DNA from: Gammaproteobacteria bacterium
Lineage (GTDB): Bacteria > Pseudomonadota > Gammaproteobacteria > Steroidobacterales > GCA-2729495
DNA length: 6,683 bases
Direction: 5' to 3'
Assembly (NCBI GenBank): GCA_023150055.1
Contig: JAKLLP010000121.1
Location: 1 to 6,683 of the forward strand
This document shows positions 1-5,831 of this stretch, one piece after another. The notes beneath the pieces are model-generated. The model was not told where the DNA came from and did no database searches. It saw nothing but the letters and a program-made list of their open reading frames with translations. The stretch's first letter is position 1. Every line of letters begins with the position of its first letter. Made by a program: the position numbers and the translations under genes.

Positions 1-1065
1 GACAGCGTCGCCGCAAGCCTCCTCCCGCAGATCAGGCGCTGGGCTGCCGAGCTCGGCTTCCAGCAGCTCGGCGTTGCGCGGCCGGATCTCGCGCTTGCTG
101 CCGAGAGGCTGCGCGAATGGATCGACCGCGGCTATCACGGCAGCATGGACTGGCTGCCGCAACGAGCCGCGCTGCGGGAGAATCCCGCCCTGCTCGTGCC
201 GGGCACCATCCGCGTGATTTCCGTGCGCATGGATTACTGGCGCGAGGACAGCTACCCGGCCACCAGGCTGCACGATGAGACAGGCCGCGCATGGGTGTCG
301 CGTTATGCCCTGGGCCGCGATTACCACAAGCTGATGCGCCGTCGGCTGCAGCGACTCGCCGAACACATCGCGACGGCCACCGGCCCGTTCGGCTACCGGG
401 TGTTCGTCGACAGCGCCCCGGTGATGGAAAAGCCGCTGGCGCAACAGGCCGGGCTCGGCTGGATTGGCAAGCACACCAACCTCATCAACCGCAACGCAGG
501 ATCCTGGTTCTTTCTCGGCGAGATCTTCACCGACCTGCCCCTGCCGGAGGACGCGCCCGGGACCGATCACTGCGGGAGCTGCGTGGCGTGCCTCGATGTG
601 TGCCCTACCGGCGCCATCGTTGCGCCCTACGTGCTCGATGCGCGTCGCTGCATTTCCTATCTCACGATAGAGAACCGCGGACCGATCCCCGTCGATCTCC
701 GCCCGGCCCTCGGCAACCGCATCTTCGGCTGCGACGACTGCCAGCTCTACTGCCCCTGGAACAAGTTCGCGCGTCCCTCGGCGGAGCCCGGCTTCGCCCC
801 CCGCCACAATCTCGACCGCGAGATGCTGATCGCGCTGTTCCTGTGGGACGAGCCCACCTGGAGCCGCAACACCGAGGGCAGCGCGCTGCGTCGCGCGGGT
901 TTCCGCGGCTGGCTGCGGAATCTCGCCGTCGCGCTCGGCAATGCGCCGGCCTCGGCAGCGGCGCGCACGGCACTGGCAAGCCGCCTGGAGTACCCCGACG
1001 AGATGGTGGCCGAGCACGTGCGCTGGGCACTCGCCCGCCAGGGCGGCGGCGCCGCGCCCGGCTGA
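1..1065 (+). CDS. queG: Epoxyqueuosine reductase QueG, 5' end outside window
   Basis: Reduces epoxyqueuosine to queuosine in the wobble position of GUN-anticodon tRNAs (the last step of queuosine synthesis), using cobalamin and two [4Fe-4S] clusters in the cytoplasm. The frame is open from base 1 and 354 residues are visible; E. coli QueG is about 379, so roughly 10-25 N-terminal residues are missing. The ATG at 145 is not the start, because strong family similarity (RWAAELGFQQLGVA, WIDRGYHGSMDW) lies upstream of it. Counting from base 1, the proposed catalytic Asp is D137 in FVDSAP. The ferredoxin-type cysteines are C191-x2-C194-x2-C197-x3-C201-P, then C217 and C244-x2-C247-x3-C251-P. The C-terminal part (about 275-350) is the helical HEAT-like tail with TEGSALRR and WLRNLAVALGNAP. 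All cluster cysteines are present, so the enzyme looks functional. It converges on panC with 11 bases between stop codons. Confidence 0.96.
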   Translation, partial: DSVAASLLPQIRRWAAELGFQQLGVARPDLALAAERLREWIDRGYHGSMDWLPQRAALRENPALLVPGTIRVISVRMDYWREDSYPATRLHDETGRAWVSRYALGRDYHKLMRRRLQRLAEHIATATGPFGYRVFVDSAPVMEKPLAQQAGLGWIGKHTNLINRNAGSWFFLGEIFTDLPLPEDAPGTDHCGSCVACLDVCPTGAIVAPYVLDARRCISYLTIENRGPIPVDLRPALGNRIFGCDDCQLYCPWNKFARPSAEPGFAPRHNLDREMLIALFLWDEPTWSRNTEGSALRRAGFRGWLRNLAVALGNAPASAAARTALASRLEYPDEMVAEHVRWALARQGGGAAPG

Positions 1066-1080
1066 GCCCGGCAGGCTCAG
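1062..1080. terminator. Hairpin spanning both convergent stop codons
   Basis: CTGAGCC (1062-1068) and GGCTCAG (1074-1080) form a perfect 7-bp stem with the loop CGGCA. The queG stop TGA (1063-1065) pairs base for base with the panC stop (tca on the plus strand, 1077-1079). There is no T-run on either side, so it does not fit a classical intrinsic terminator. It may act as a bidirectional terminator or as a 3'-end stabiliser for both messages. Placement exactly at the convergent junction supports a role; function is inferred. Confidence 0.5.
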
Positions 1081-1928
1081 GGCAGGTTCACGGCGATATT
1101 GTCGATGAGCCTCGCACGCCCGAGCCAGGCGGCCGCGAGGATACGCAGTCGCCGCGCCCGCGCGGACGGTGCCTGCAGGGTTCCCGCCTCACGGATCTCG
1201 ACGTACTCCGGTCGCAGGCCGGCCTGTTTCAGCCGTCGCAGCGCCCGGCGCTCCAGGGCGCGAAAGTCGCGCTCGCCCGCCAGTAGTCCCATCCGGCATT
1301 CCCGCAGTGTGCGCAGGAGCAGCGGCGCGATCCGCCGCTCGCCTGCGGTGAGGTAGCCATTCCGGGAACTCATCGCCAGCCCATCCGGCTCCCGTACCGT
1401 CGGCCCGGCCACGATGCCGACCGGCACGTGCAGATCGGACACCATCCGCCGCAGCAGTACCAGCTGCTGGTAGTCCTTCTCCCCGAAGACGGCGAGATCG
1501 GGCGCGACGATGTTCAGAAGGCGCAGCACCACCGAGGCGACCCCATCGAAATGAACCGGCCGGTACACGCCGCACAACTGTCGCGACAGCGCCGGGACCG
1601 ACACCAGCGTGCCGCCGTCATGACCGCCGGGGTACATCGCGCGCACCGTCGGCACGAAGAGGGCATCGACACCAGCGGCGCGGAGCGTGTGCCGGTCGGC
1701 GGCCAGCGTGCGCGGGTAAGCGGCGAAGTCCTCCCCGGGCCCGAACTGGGTGGGGTTAACGAATATGCTGGCGACCACGCGATCGGCCCGGCGTCGCGCG
1801 AGCCGCATCAGGCTGGCGTGTCCCTCGTGCAGGTTTCCCATGGTGGGCACCAGCGCGACGCGCGCGCCGAGATCGTGCCAGCCGGCGACGACCCGGCGCA
1901 TCGACTGCACCCCCCGCAGGGTCTTCAT
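1077..1928 (-). CDS. panC: Pantothenate synthetase (pantoate-beta-alanine ligase)
   Basis: ATP-dependent condensation of pantoate with beta-alanine to pantothenate, the vitamin B5 precursor of CoA; cytoplasmic, dimeric in known relatives. At 283 aa it matches the family length. Signature segments in order: PTMGNLHEGH at 28-37 (the HIGH-type nucleotide motif of this adenylating superfamily), FVNPTQF at 56-62, FGEKDYQQL at 148-156, MSSRN at 186-190 (KMSKS-like loop), and AAWLG...LIDN near the C-terminus. The usual RPGHF loop reads R123-P-V-H-F here, a Gly-to-Val change in a normally conserved spot. The start is ATG at 1928; no strong Shine-Dalgarno is seen, and it follows panB by 36 bases, so translation may depend on the upstream gene. 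It is the last gene of the minus-strand cluster, ending in the hairpin shared with queG. Confidence 0.96.
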   Translation of the reverse strand: MKTLRGVQSMRRVVAGWHDLGARVALVPTMGNLHEGHASLMRLARRRADRVVASIFVNPTQFGPGEDFAAYPRTLAADRHTLRAAGVDALFVPTVRAMYPGGHDGGTLVSVPALSRQLCGVYRPVHFDGVASVVLRLLNIVAPDLAVFGEKDYQQLVLLRRMVSDLHVPVGIVAGPTVREPDGLAMSSRNGYLTAGERRIAPLLLRTLRECRMGLLAGERDFRALERRALRRLKQAGLRPEYVEIREAGTLQAPSARARRLRILAAAWLGRARLIDNIAVNLP

Positions 1929-1964
1929 GCGGCTGCCCGCGCCGACGACAAGTGGCTCATGAGC

Positions 1965-2798
1965 TCAGGAGAAACAGTGCTCGGGGCCGGGATAGGAGCG
2001 CTCCCTCACCGCGCGGACGTAAGCTTCGCAGGCCGCGAGCACCGTGGGCGCGCCGTCCATGAAGTTGCGCACGAAGCGCGGCAGGCGGCCGCGGGTGATC
2101 CCGAGCATGTCGTAGAGGACGAGTATCTGGCCGTCCACTTCCGGGCCTGCGCCGATGCCGATCACCGGCACCGTCACCGCATTGCGAACCGCCTTGCCGA
2201 CTTCGCTCGGCACGCACTCCAGCAGCACGATGTCCGCCCCTGCGTCCTCGAGCGCCTTGGAGTCGTCGACCATCTGGCGGGCCTGCGCAGCCTCGCGCCC
2301 CTGCACGCGAAAGCCACCGAGCTTGTGAACGGACTGCGGCTTGAGACCGATGTGGGCGCATACCGGGATGTCGTGACGCGCCAGGTGCTCGACGATTCGC
2401 ACCTGGCCGCGCCCGCCCTCCAGTTTGACCATCATGGCACCGCCTTCCTGCATCAGCCGCACCGCATTTTCCAGGGCCTGAGCCTCCGTCGTGTAGCTCA
2501 TGAAGGGCATGTCGGCCATCAGGAACGCCCGGCGCAGACCGCGTGCCACGACCCGCGTGTGGTAAACGATATCGGCGACCGTGACGGGTACCGTGGTGTC
2601 ATGGCCCTGCACGACCATGCCGAGCGAGTCGCCGACCAGCACGACATCGGCACCGGCCTCGTCGACGATGCAGGCAAAGCTCGCGTCATAGGCGGTGAGA
2701 CAGGCGATCGGTTCCCGCGCGGCCTTCATCGCGCGCAGGGTCGAGATGTTCACCGGCGGCTGCGCCATGCCGCGCTGCTCGAGCTGCTTGTAGACCAC
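1965..2798 (-). CDS. panB: 3-methyl-2-oxobutanoate hydroxymethyltransferase
   Basis: Transfers the one-carbon unit of 5,10-methylene-tetrahydrofolate to alpha-ketoisovalerate to make ketopantoate, the first committed step of pantothenate synthesis. Numbered from the GTG start (277 aa), the metal and catalytic residues align with E. coli PanB: D57 in LVGDSLGM, D96 in ADMPFM, E127 in VKLEGG and the general base E194 in LECVP; PVIGIGAG follows at 211-218. The E. coli protein is 264 aa, so the N-terminus is about 10 residues longer than usual. GTG at 2798 is preferred because GGAGAG lies 5 bases upstream; an in-frame ATG at 2768 (residue 11) fits the family N-terminus but has no clear ribosome site. 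panC follows after 36 bases, and the broken kinase gene ends 30 bases upstream. Confidence 0.96.
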   Translation of the reverse strand: MVYKQLEQRGMAQPPVNISTLRAMKAAREPIACLTAYDASFACIVDEAGADVVLVGDSLGMVVQGHDTTVPVTVADIVYHTRVVARGLRRAFLMADMPFMSYTTEAQALENAVRLMQEGGAMMVKLEGGRGQVRIVEHLARHDIPVCAHIGLKPQSVHKLGGFRVQGREAAQARQMVDDSKALEDAGADIVLLECVPSEVGKAVRNAVTVPVIGIGAGPEVDGQILVLYDMLGITRGRLPRFVRNFMDGAPTVLAACEAYVRAVRERSYPGPEHCFS

Positions 2799-2803
2799 GA
2801 TTG

Positions 2804-2809
2804 CTCTCC
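2804..2809 (-). promoter_or_regulatory. Ribosome binding site deciding the panB GTG start
   Basis: On the minus strand GGAGAG is followed by five bases (CAATC) and then GTG at 2798. This is the best Shine-Dalgarno in the cluster. It favours the GTG over the ATG at 2768, which has only a GC-rich stretch in front of it. Confidence 0.6.
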
Positions 2810-2828
2810 AACTGTCCGGAACGCCGAT

Positions 2829-3376
2829 TCAGGCCAGGGCGGCTGCTATCGGGTTGAAGAAGTGCCGGCCGCTGCGGATGCGACAGATCTCGTCACGCAG
2901 AATCGCAAAGTGGTCCTCATTATGGACCGGATCGATGGTCGCGGCATTCACGATCAGCAGCGGGGCCGCGTCGTAGTCATGAAAGAACCGCGCGTAGGCC
3001 TCGGTGAGGCGCTCGAGATAACGACGATTGAAGCGACGCTCGTACTCCAGGCCGCGACGCGCAATGCGGAACAACAGCGTGTCCACCGGCGCCTGGAGAT
3101 AGACGACGAGATCCGGGGCAGGCGGTTCGAGCGCAGCGGATTGAAGATGTCTGCCTGGCGCAGCGCTTCGATCTGGCGCGCACGCTGGAACAGGAAGAAA
3201 AGCTGCGTCGGCAGCGCCGCCCCGCGCGGGTCACGGTAGAAACGCTCGAGAAACGGATTGGCTTCGGCCTCCTCCAGCAACAGCTCGCTGTCGAGACTCT
3301 CGGCCAGCCGACGCGCCAGGCTCGTCTTGCCGACGCCTATGGGCCCCTCGATGACGATATAGCGCCGCTCAGTCAT
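2829..3376 (-). pseudogene. Deoxynucleoside kinase-like gene, broken by internal deletion
   Basis: Relatives are P-loop kinases that phosphorylate deoxynucleosides; gammaproteobacteria often carry one between folK and panB. The first part starts at ATG 3376 and has the Walker A loop GPIGVGKTS (residues 11-19) and family segments EANPFLERFYRDP and LPTQLFFLFQRARQ. Family similarity stops after residue 82 (NPLR, base 3131). It resumes in another frame from base 3128 as EPPAPDLVVYLQAPVDTLL and continues for 99 residues (RIARRGLEYERR, YLERLTEAYARFFHDYDAAPLLIVN) to the stop at 2829. About 181 residues of similarity remain against roughly 205-220 in relatives as I recall them. The missing stretch is the middle, where relatives have an ADFLxEKDxLFA-type catalytic segment. 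The frame relation requires a net loss of 3n+1 bases. The first frame runs on with unrelated sequence to a stop at 2954. I infer loss of function; an assembly error is the alternative. Confidence 0.8.
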
Positions 3377-3455
3377 GGTCGTTCTACTTCTTGTTCAATC
3401 CCGGCAAGCGGAAAAGCCCTGCAGTCACCCATCGAGGGCCGGTGGCGCGGCCGCC

Positions 3456-3992
3456 TCAGCCGAGCCGCTCCAGAGCGCTGCAATCAAGGCTTTCCAACAG
3501 CTCCCCGACCCGGCCATGACCTGGGATCACCAGCTCCGGCGCAATCTCGTGCAGCGGGAACAATACAAAATTTCGCTCGGCAATGCCCGGGTGTGGCAGA
3601 GTCAGGCCGACTTCCTCCAGCCGGACCTGGCCGTAGACCAACAGGTCGAGATCGATTTCGCGCGGGCCCCAGCGGACCGCGTGATCCCGGCGCCGTCCGT
3701 GAGCGGTCTCGATGCCCAGTAACGCACCGAGAAGTTCGCGCGGCTCGAGCCGGGTGACGACCCCGGCCACGGCGTTGACGAAATGCGGTTGATCGGCAAG
3801 CCCCAGCGGCGGGTTACGAAACAGGCCCGACCGGGCCACCAGGCGGGTCGCCCGGATACCGCCAATGGCCTGCAACGCCGCGCCGAGCTGGCGCACGGGA
3901 TCATCGAGATTACTGCCGAGCCCGATGTAGGCTGGCACCCAGATCGTCGCAGCGCCCATGGCTGACCGCGCCGGCAACTCCGCGGCGCTCAC
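3456..3992 (-). CDS. folK: 6-hydroxymethyl-dihydropterin pyrophosphokinase
   Basis: Transfers pyrophosphate from ATP to 6-hydroxymethyl-7,8-dihydropterin, the step before dihydropteroate synthase in folate synthesis; small soluble monomer. Counting from the GTG at 3992 (178 aa): AYIGLGSNL at 21-29, PHFVNAVAGV at 69-78, and the active-site strip RWGPREIDLDLL at 107-118, with D114 and D116 as the Mg-binding pair; then LPHP with H134 and NFVLFPLHEIAP. The core matches family length; the first 11 residues are extra. The GTG overlaps the pcnB stop as GTGA, which suggests translational coupling; the ATG at 3959 (residue 12) is the other candidate and neither has a strong Shine-Dalgarno. It feeds the folate cofactor used by PanB in the same cluster. 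Confidence 0.95.
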   Translation of the reverse strand: MSAAELPARSAMGAATIWVPAYIGLGSNLDDPVRQLGAALQAIGGIRATRLVARSGLFRNPPLGLADQPHFVNAVAGVVTRLEPRELLGALLGIETAHGRRRDHAVRWGPREIDLDLLVYGQVRLEEVGLTLPHPGIAERNFVLFPLHEIAPELVIPGHGRVGELLESLDCSALERLG

Positions 3993-5341
3993 GCCGAGGG
4001 CGGGGAGCCGGAGACCTCGCCGCTCCTGGAACGCCGGCCGCGACGGCCGCCCCGCGGCCGCCGCTTGCCGCCGCCCTCACGCGTCAGGCCGAGCTCCCGG
4101 CCTTGCTCTTCCGGCGACATTGACTGGATGGCGGTCCACCAGCGGGCCAGCTCCGGGTCGGCATTGCCGACCGCCGCCCGCAGCAGCAGCAGGTCGTAGG
4201 CGGCGCGAAACCGTTCGCTGTGGAGAAATGCCAGCGCCCGACCGCCGCTGGTCTTGTCGAAGCGGCTCTGCAGCTGCAACATTTCGCGCATCGGGATGGA
4301 AAAACGCTTTGGCACGGCAATTCGATCGGTCTGCTCCCGCGTCAGCTCGGCTGCCGCCACCGACAGCGCCTGGTAATCCGACATCCCTTCCGCGGCGAGC
4401 TGCACCGCCCGGTCGCCGACCGGTCCCCAGAGGAAAACCCCGAAAAGAAACATCGGCGTCACCGGCCGGCCGTCGGCGACACGCGCATCGGTGTTGGCGA
4501 GCGCCGCCTCGAGGAAGCGCCCCCGCGCATCGTCGCCTGGCCCGAGCCAGCGCGCCGTCGCCGGGAAGAGGTGTTCGAACAGCCCGAAGCGGCGCAACTC
4601 GCGGTAGCTCGCGAGTGCGTGTCCTGCCTGGAAGAGCTTCAGAAATTCGTCGAACAGCCGCGCCGCAGGCACGCCGTCTATCAGGTGCGCCAGTTGTCCG
4701 ATCGGCGCGGCGGTGTCCGGATCGACGGTAAAACCGAGCTTCGCGGCGAACCGCGCGGCGCGCAGCATGCGGACCGGGTCCTCGCGGTAGCGCAACTCCG
4801 GGTCGCCAATCAGCCGCAGTCGCTGTGCCTGGAGGTCGGCGAAACCGCCGGTGAAATCCCAGACGGAAAAATCGGCGATGTTGTAATAGAGCGCGTTGGC
4901 GGTGAAATCGCGTCGCCAGACGTCTTCTTCGAGCGCTCCATACACGTTGTCGCGAAGCAGCCGGCCGCTCTCCGCCGACACTTCGCGGTGCTCGTTGTCG
5001 CCCCCCTCGGTGCCAAGTCCGCGAAACGTGGCAACCTCGATGACTTCCCGGCCATAGCGCACGTGGGCGAGCCTGAAACGCCGCCCGATGAGCCGGCAGT
5101 TGCCGAACAGCGCCCGCACCTCCTCCGGATGCGCGTCGGTGGCGACATCGAAATCCTTGGGGTGCCGGCCGAGGAGGAGATCGCGCACGCTGCCGCCGAC
5201 GAGATACGCCTGGTACCCGGCGTCCTTCAGGCGGTAGAGAACCTTCAGCGCGCTGCGGGATATTTCAGCGCGGGAAATACAGTGCTCGGAACGGGGGATA
5301 ACGACCGGCGCGTGGCGCACGGGTTGTGAGTTGGAAATCAA
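3989..5341 (-). CDS. pcnB: Poly(A) polymerase I
   Basis: Adds 3' poly(A) tails to RNA, which speeds decay by exoribonucleases. With TTG 5341 as residue 1 the protein is 450 aa (E. coli about 465). The class II nucleotidyltransferase signature is LVGGSVRDLLLG at 47-58 with the metal-binding pair D63 and D65 in KDFDVAT; then RRFRLAHV at 87-94, RRDFTANALYYN at 143-154 and a REDPVRMLRAARFAAKLGF segment. The C-terminal 25 or so residues are rich in Arg, Lys and Gly (KRRPRGGRRGRR), as in gammaproteobacterial PcnB, and probably bind RNA. The frame stays open up to a possible start at 5461, but that extension would lie antisense to the tRNA gene and has no family similarity. No ATG exists at the expected place. 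TTG 5341 or ATT 5338 behind AGGG is preferred; E. coli pcnB is known to start at AUU. CCA-adding enzyme is the nearest alternative, but the basic tail, the length and the folK-panB context favour PcnB. Confidence 0.94.
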   Translation of the reverse strand: MISNSQPVRHAPVVIPRSEHCISRAEISRSALKVLYRLKDAGYQAYLVGGSVRDLLLGRHPKDFDVATDAHPEEVRALFGNCRLIGRRFRLAHVRYGREVIEVATFRGLGTEGGDNEHREVSAESGRLLRDNVYGALEEDVWRRDFTANALYYNIADFSVWDFTGGFADLQAQRLRLIGDPELRYREDPVRMLRAARFAAKLGFTVDPDTAAPIGQLAHLIDGVPAARLFDEFLKLFQAGHALASYRELRRFGLFEHLFPATARWLGPGDDARGRFLEAALANTDARVADGRPVTPMFLFGVFLWGPVGDRAVQLAAEGMSDYQALSVAAAELTREQTDRIAVPKRFSIPMREMLQLQSRFDKTSGGRALAFLHSERFRAAYDLLLLRAAVGNADPELARWWTAIQSMSPEEQGRELGLTREGGGKRRPRGGRRGRRSRSGEVSGSPPSA

Positions 5342-5347
5342 TGCGCG

Positions 5348-5351
5348 CCCT
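5348..5351 (-). promoter_or_regulatory. Ribosome binding site for a non-ATG pcnB start
   Basis: On the minus strand AGGG is followed by CGCGCA and then TTG (5341-5339) and ATT (5338-5336). Spacing is 6 bases to TTG and 9 to ATT. A later in-frame GTG (PVRH segment) has no Shine-Dalgarno. Which of TTG and ATT is used cannot be settled from the sequence. Confidence 0.45.
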
Positions 5352-5354
5352 GAC

Positions 5355-5382
5355 TTGTGAGATGGCTTGCGCAACCTATAAT
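5355..5382 (+). promoter_or_regulatory. Sigma-70-type promoter for tRNA-Glu
   Basis: TTGTGA (5355-5360), a 16-base spacer, then a perfect TATAAT (5377-5382). Transcription should begin near 5389, about 33 bases before the mature tRNA. The stretch after the -10 is strongly G+C (AGCAGCCCGCCCGCG), the kind of discriminator seen at stringently controlled stable-RNA promoters. The -35 matches consensus at four of six positions. Confidence 0.65.
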
Positions 5383-5386
5383 AGCA
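5378..5386 (-). promoter_or_regulatory. Extended -10 element, probable pcnB promoter
   Basis: Read on the minus strand the sequence is TGCTATTAT: the TGn extension plus a five-of-six -10 hexamer. No good -35 is present upstream, which an extended -10 can tolerate. A start near 5371 would give a leader of about 30 bases with AGGG placed before TTG/ATT, so it also supports the short pcnB start. Five of its six -10 bases are shared with the TATAAT of the tRNA promoter on the opposite strand. Confidence 0.5.
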
Positions 5387-5422
5387 GCCCGCCCGCGACC
5401 CCGGGCACCGGATTCCACACTC

Positions 5423-5498
5423 GCTCCCTTCGTCTAGCGGTCCAGGACGCGGCCCTCTCAAGGCTGAAACACGGGTTCGATTCCCGTAGGGAGCGCCA
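5423..5498 (+). tRNA. tRNA-Glu (anticodon CUC)
   Basis: A complete 76-base cloverleaf with encoded CCA. The acceptor stem GCTCCCT/AGGGAGC pairs perfectly over 7 bp and the discriminator is G5495. The D arm is GTC/GAC; the anticodon stem is CGGCC/GGCTG with one G-U pair and the loop CTCTCAA, giving CTC at 5457-5459. The T arm ACGGG/CCCGT carries the TTCGATT loop. Length, D-arm sequence (GTCTAG...CCAGGAC) and 3' half closely follow E. coli tRNA-Glu, which has UUC. It decodes GAG, the common Glu codon in this GC-rich genome. Its intact 3' end (T arm to CCA) is a classic attachment core for tyrosine integrases, and the DNA beyond it changes character. Confidence 0.97.
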
Positions 5499-5515
5499 TA
5501 AAATCAGGTACTTAG

Positions 5516-5545
5516 CGTGGTGCCGGTGAACAGAAAATAACCACG
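5516..5545. repeat. Inverted repeat CGTGGT / ACCACG
   Basis: CGTGGT at 5516-5521 and its exact complement ACCACG at 5540-5545 are separated by 18 bases, extendable by one G-T pair. The right arm overlaps the first CGTACGGAA copy by two bases. It could be a weak hairpin in the tRNA trailer or a protein-binding site; six bases alone could also be chance. Confidence 0.3.
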
Positions 5546-5605
5546 TACGGAACTCGTACGGAAAAGTCACACAACGTTTAAGGCCGCAACAACGGCCGTA
5601 CGGAA
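5544..5605 (+). repeat. Three direct copies of CGTACGGAA beside tRNA-Glu
   Basis: Exact 9-base copies lie at 5544-5552, 5555-5563 and 5597-5605. Starts are 11 and 42 bases apart, close to one and four helical turns, so all three would face the same side of the DNA. Each begins with the palindrome CGTACG. I found no further copy in the window. Placement 46-107 bases past the tRNA 3' end fits arm-type integrase or excisionase sites; a repressor operator cluster is the alternative. Confidence 0.6.
5582..5597 (-). terminator. Possible hairpin, leftward orientation
   Basis: GGCCG (5582-5586) and CGGCC (5593-5597) form a 5-bp GC stem with the loop CAACAA. Read leftward it is followed by TTAAACGTT, only a weak T-rich tail. 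It could stop transcription coming from the right before it reaches the tRNA and pcnB. The right arm shares its last base with the third CGTACGGAA copy. Confidence 0.3.
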
Positions 5606-5814
5606 CGCGTGCCGCGGCGGCCAGTTGCGCGCGAATCGTCGCACCGCTTCTGCTTCGCTCCGTCCCCGGTATCGCTATTTCCGCAGCGGCAGCGGGTTTC
5701 ATCATCGCGTCCCGTTACACGGCGCACGCCTCGCCACGCCGGGAAACAGGCGCGCGGACGCAGCCGAACGCCGCCCGCAACAGCCGCGCCCATATCGCAA
5801 TACACGCAGCCTCG

Positions 5815-5831
5815 CGCCGCTCAGTGCGGCG
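5815..5831 (-). terminator. Hairpin at the stop codon of the 68-aa gene
   Basis: CGCCGC (5815-5820) and GCGGCG (5826-5831) pair perfectly around a 5-base loop that contains the stop codon (5821-5823). No T-run follows, so termination would not be of the classical intrinsic type. GC-rich six-base stems arise easily in this DNA. Confidence 0.25.

Larger units (their letters stand above)
5499..5820. other. Gene-poor stretch beyond the tRNA, possible att region
   Basis: I see no convincing gene here. The first 80 or so bases are clearly less GC-rich than the chromosome to the left and carry the repeats listed separately. On the minus strand a 75-codon frame (5805-5578, GTG start with GAGG four bases ahead) is open, but about a third of its third positions are A or T, well above the neighbouring genes, and it resembles nothing I know. 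Another minus-strand frame reading across the tRNA (5705-5376) is antisense noise. The position directly behind an intact tRNA 3' end is where integrase arm sites are found; no integrase is visible. Confidence 0.45.

Noticed and set aside
291..1286. 331-codon plus-strand frame overlapping queG and panC
   Set aside because: It is out of frame with the conserved queG reading and contains no domain.
1428..3239. A 603-codon open frame on the plus strand antisense to panC, panB and the kinase gene
   Set aside because: It lies opposite well-identified genes, resembles no family and has a His/Arg-rich composition typical of the complement of GC-rich coding DNA. The absence of stops follows from base composition.
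4220..5329. A 369-codon plus-strand open frame inside pcnB
   Set aside because: It is antisense to the conserved PcnB catalytic core, with no recognisable domain.
5342..5461. N-terminal extension of pcnB to 5461
   Set aside because: It would read antisense through the tRNA-Glu gene and through the likely promoters, and has no similarity to PcnB N-termini.
5376..5705. 109-codon minus-strand frame with SLRESNPCFSLERAAS, reminiscent of annotated small proteins
   Set aside because: That segment is simply the antisense translation of the tRNA-Glu gene. No integrase catalytic motif precedes it.
5578..5805. 75-codon minus-strand frame with GTG start and GAGG in front
   Set aside because: Third-position base use is much weaker than in neighbouring genes, it runs through a repeat copy and hairpin, and it has no recognisable similarity. 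Kept only as a remote possibility.
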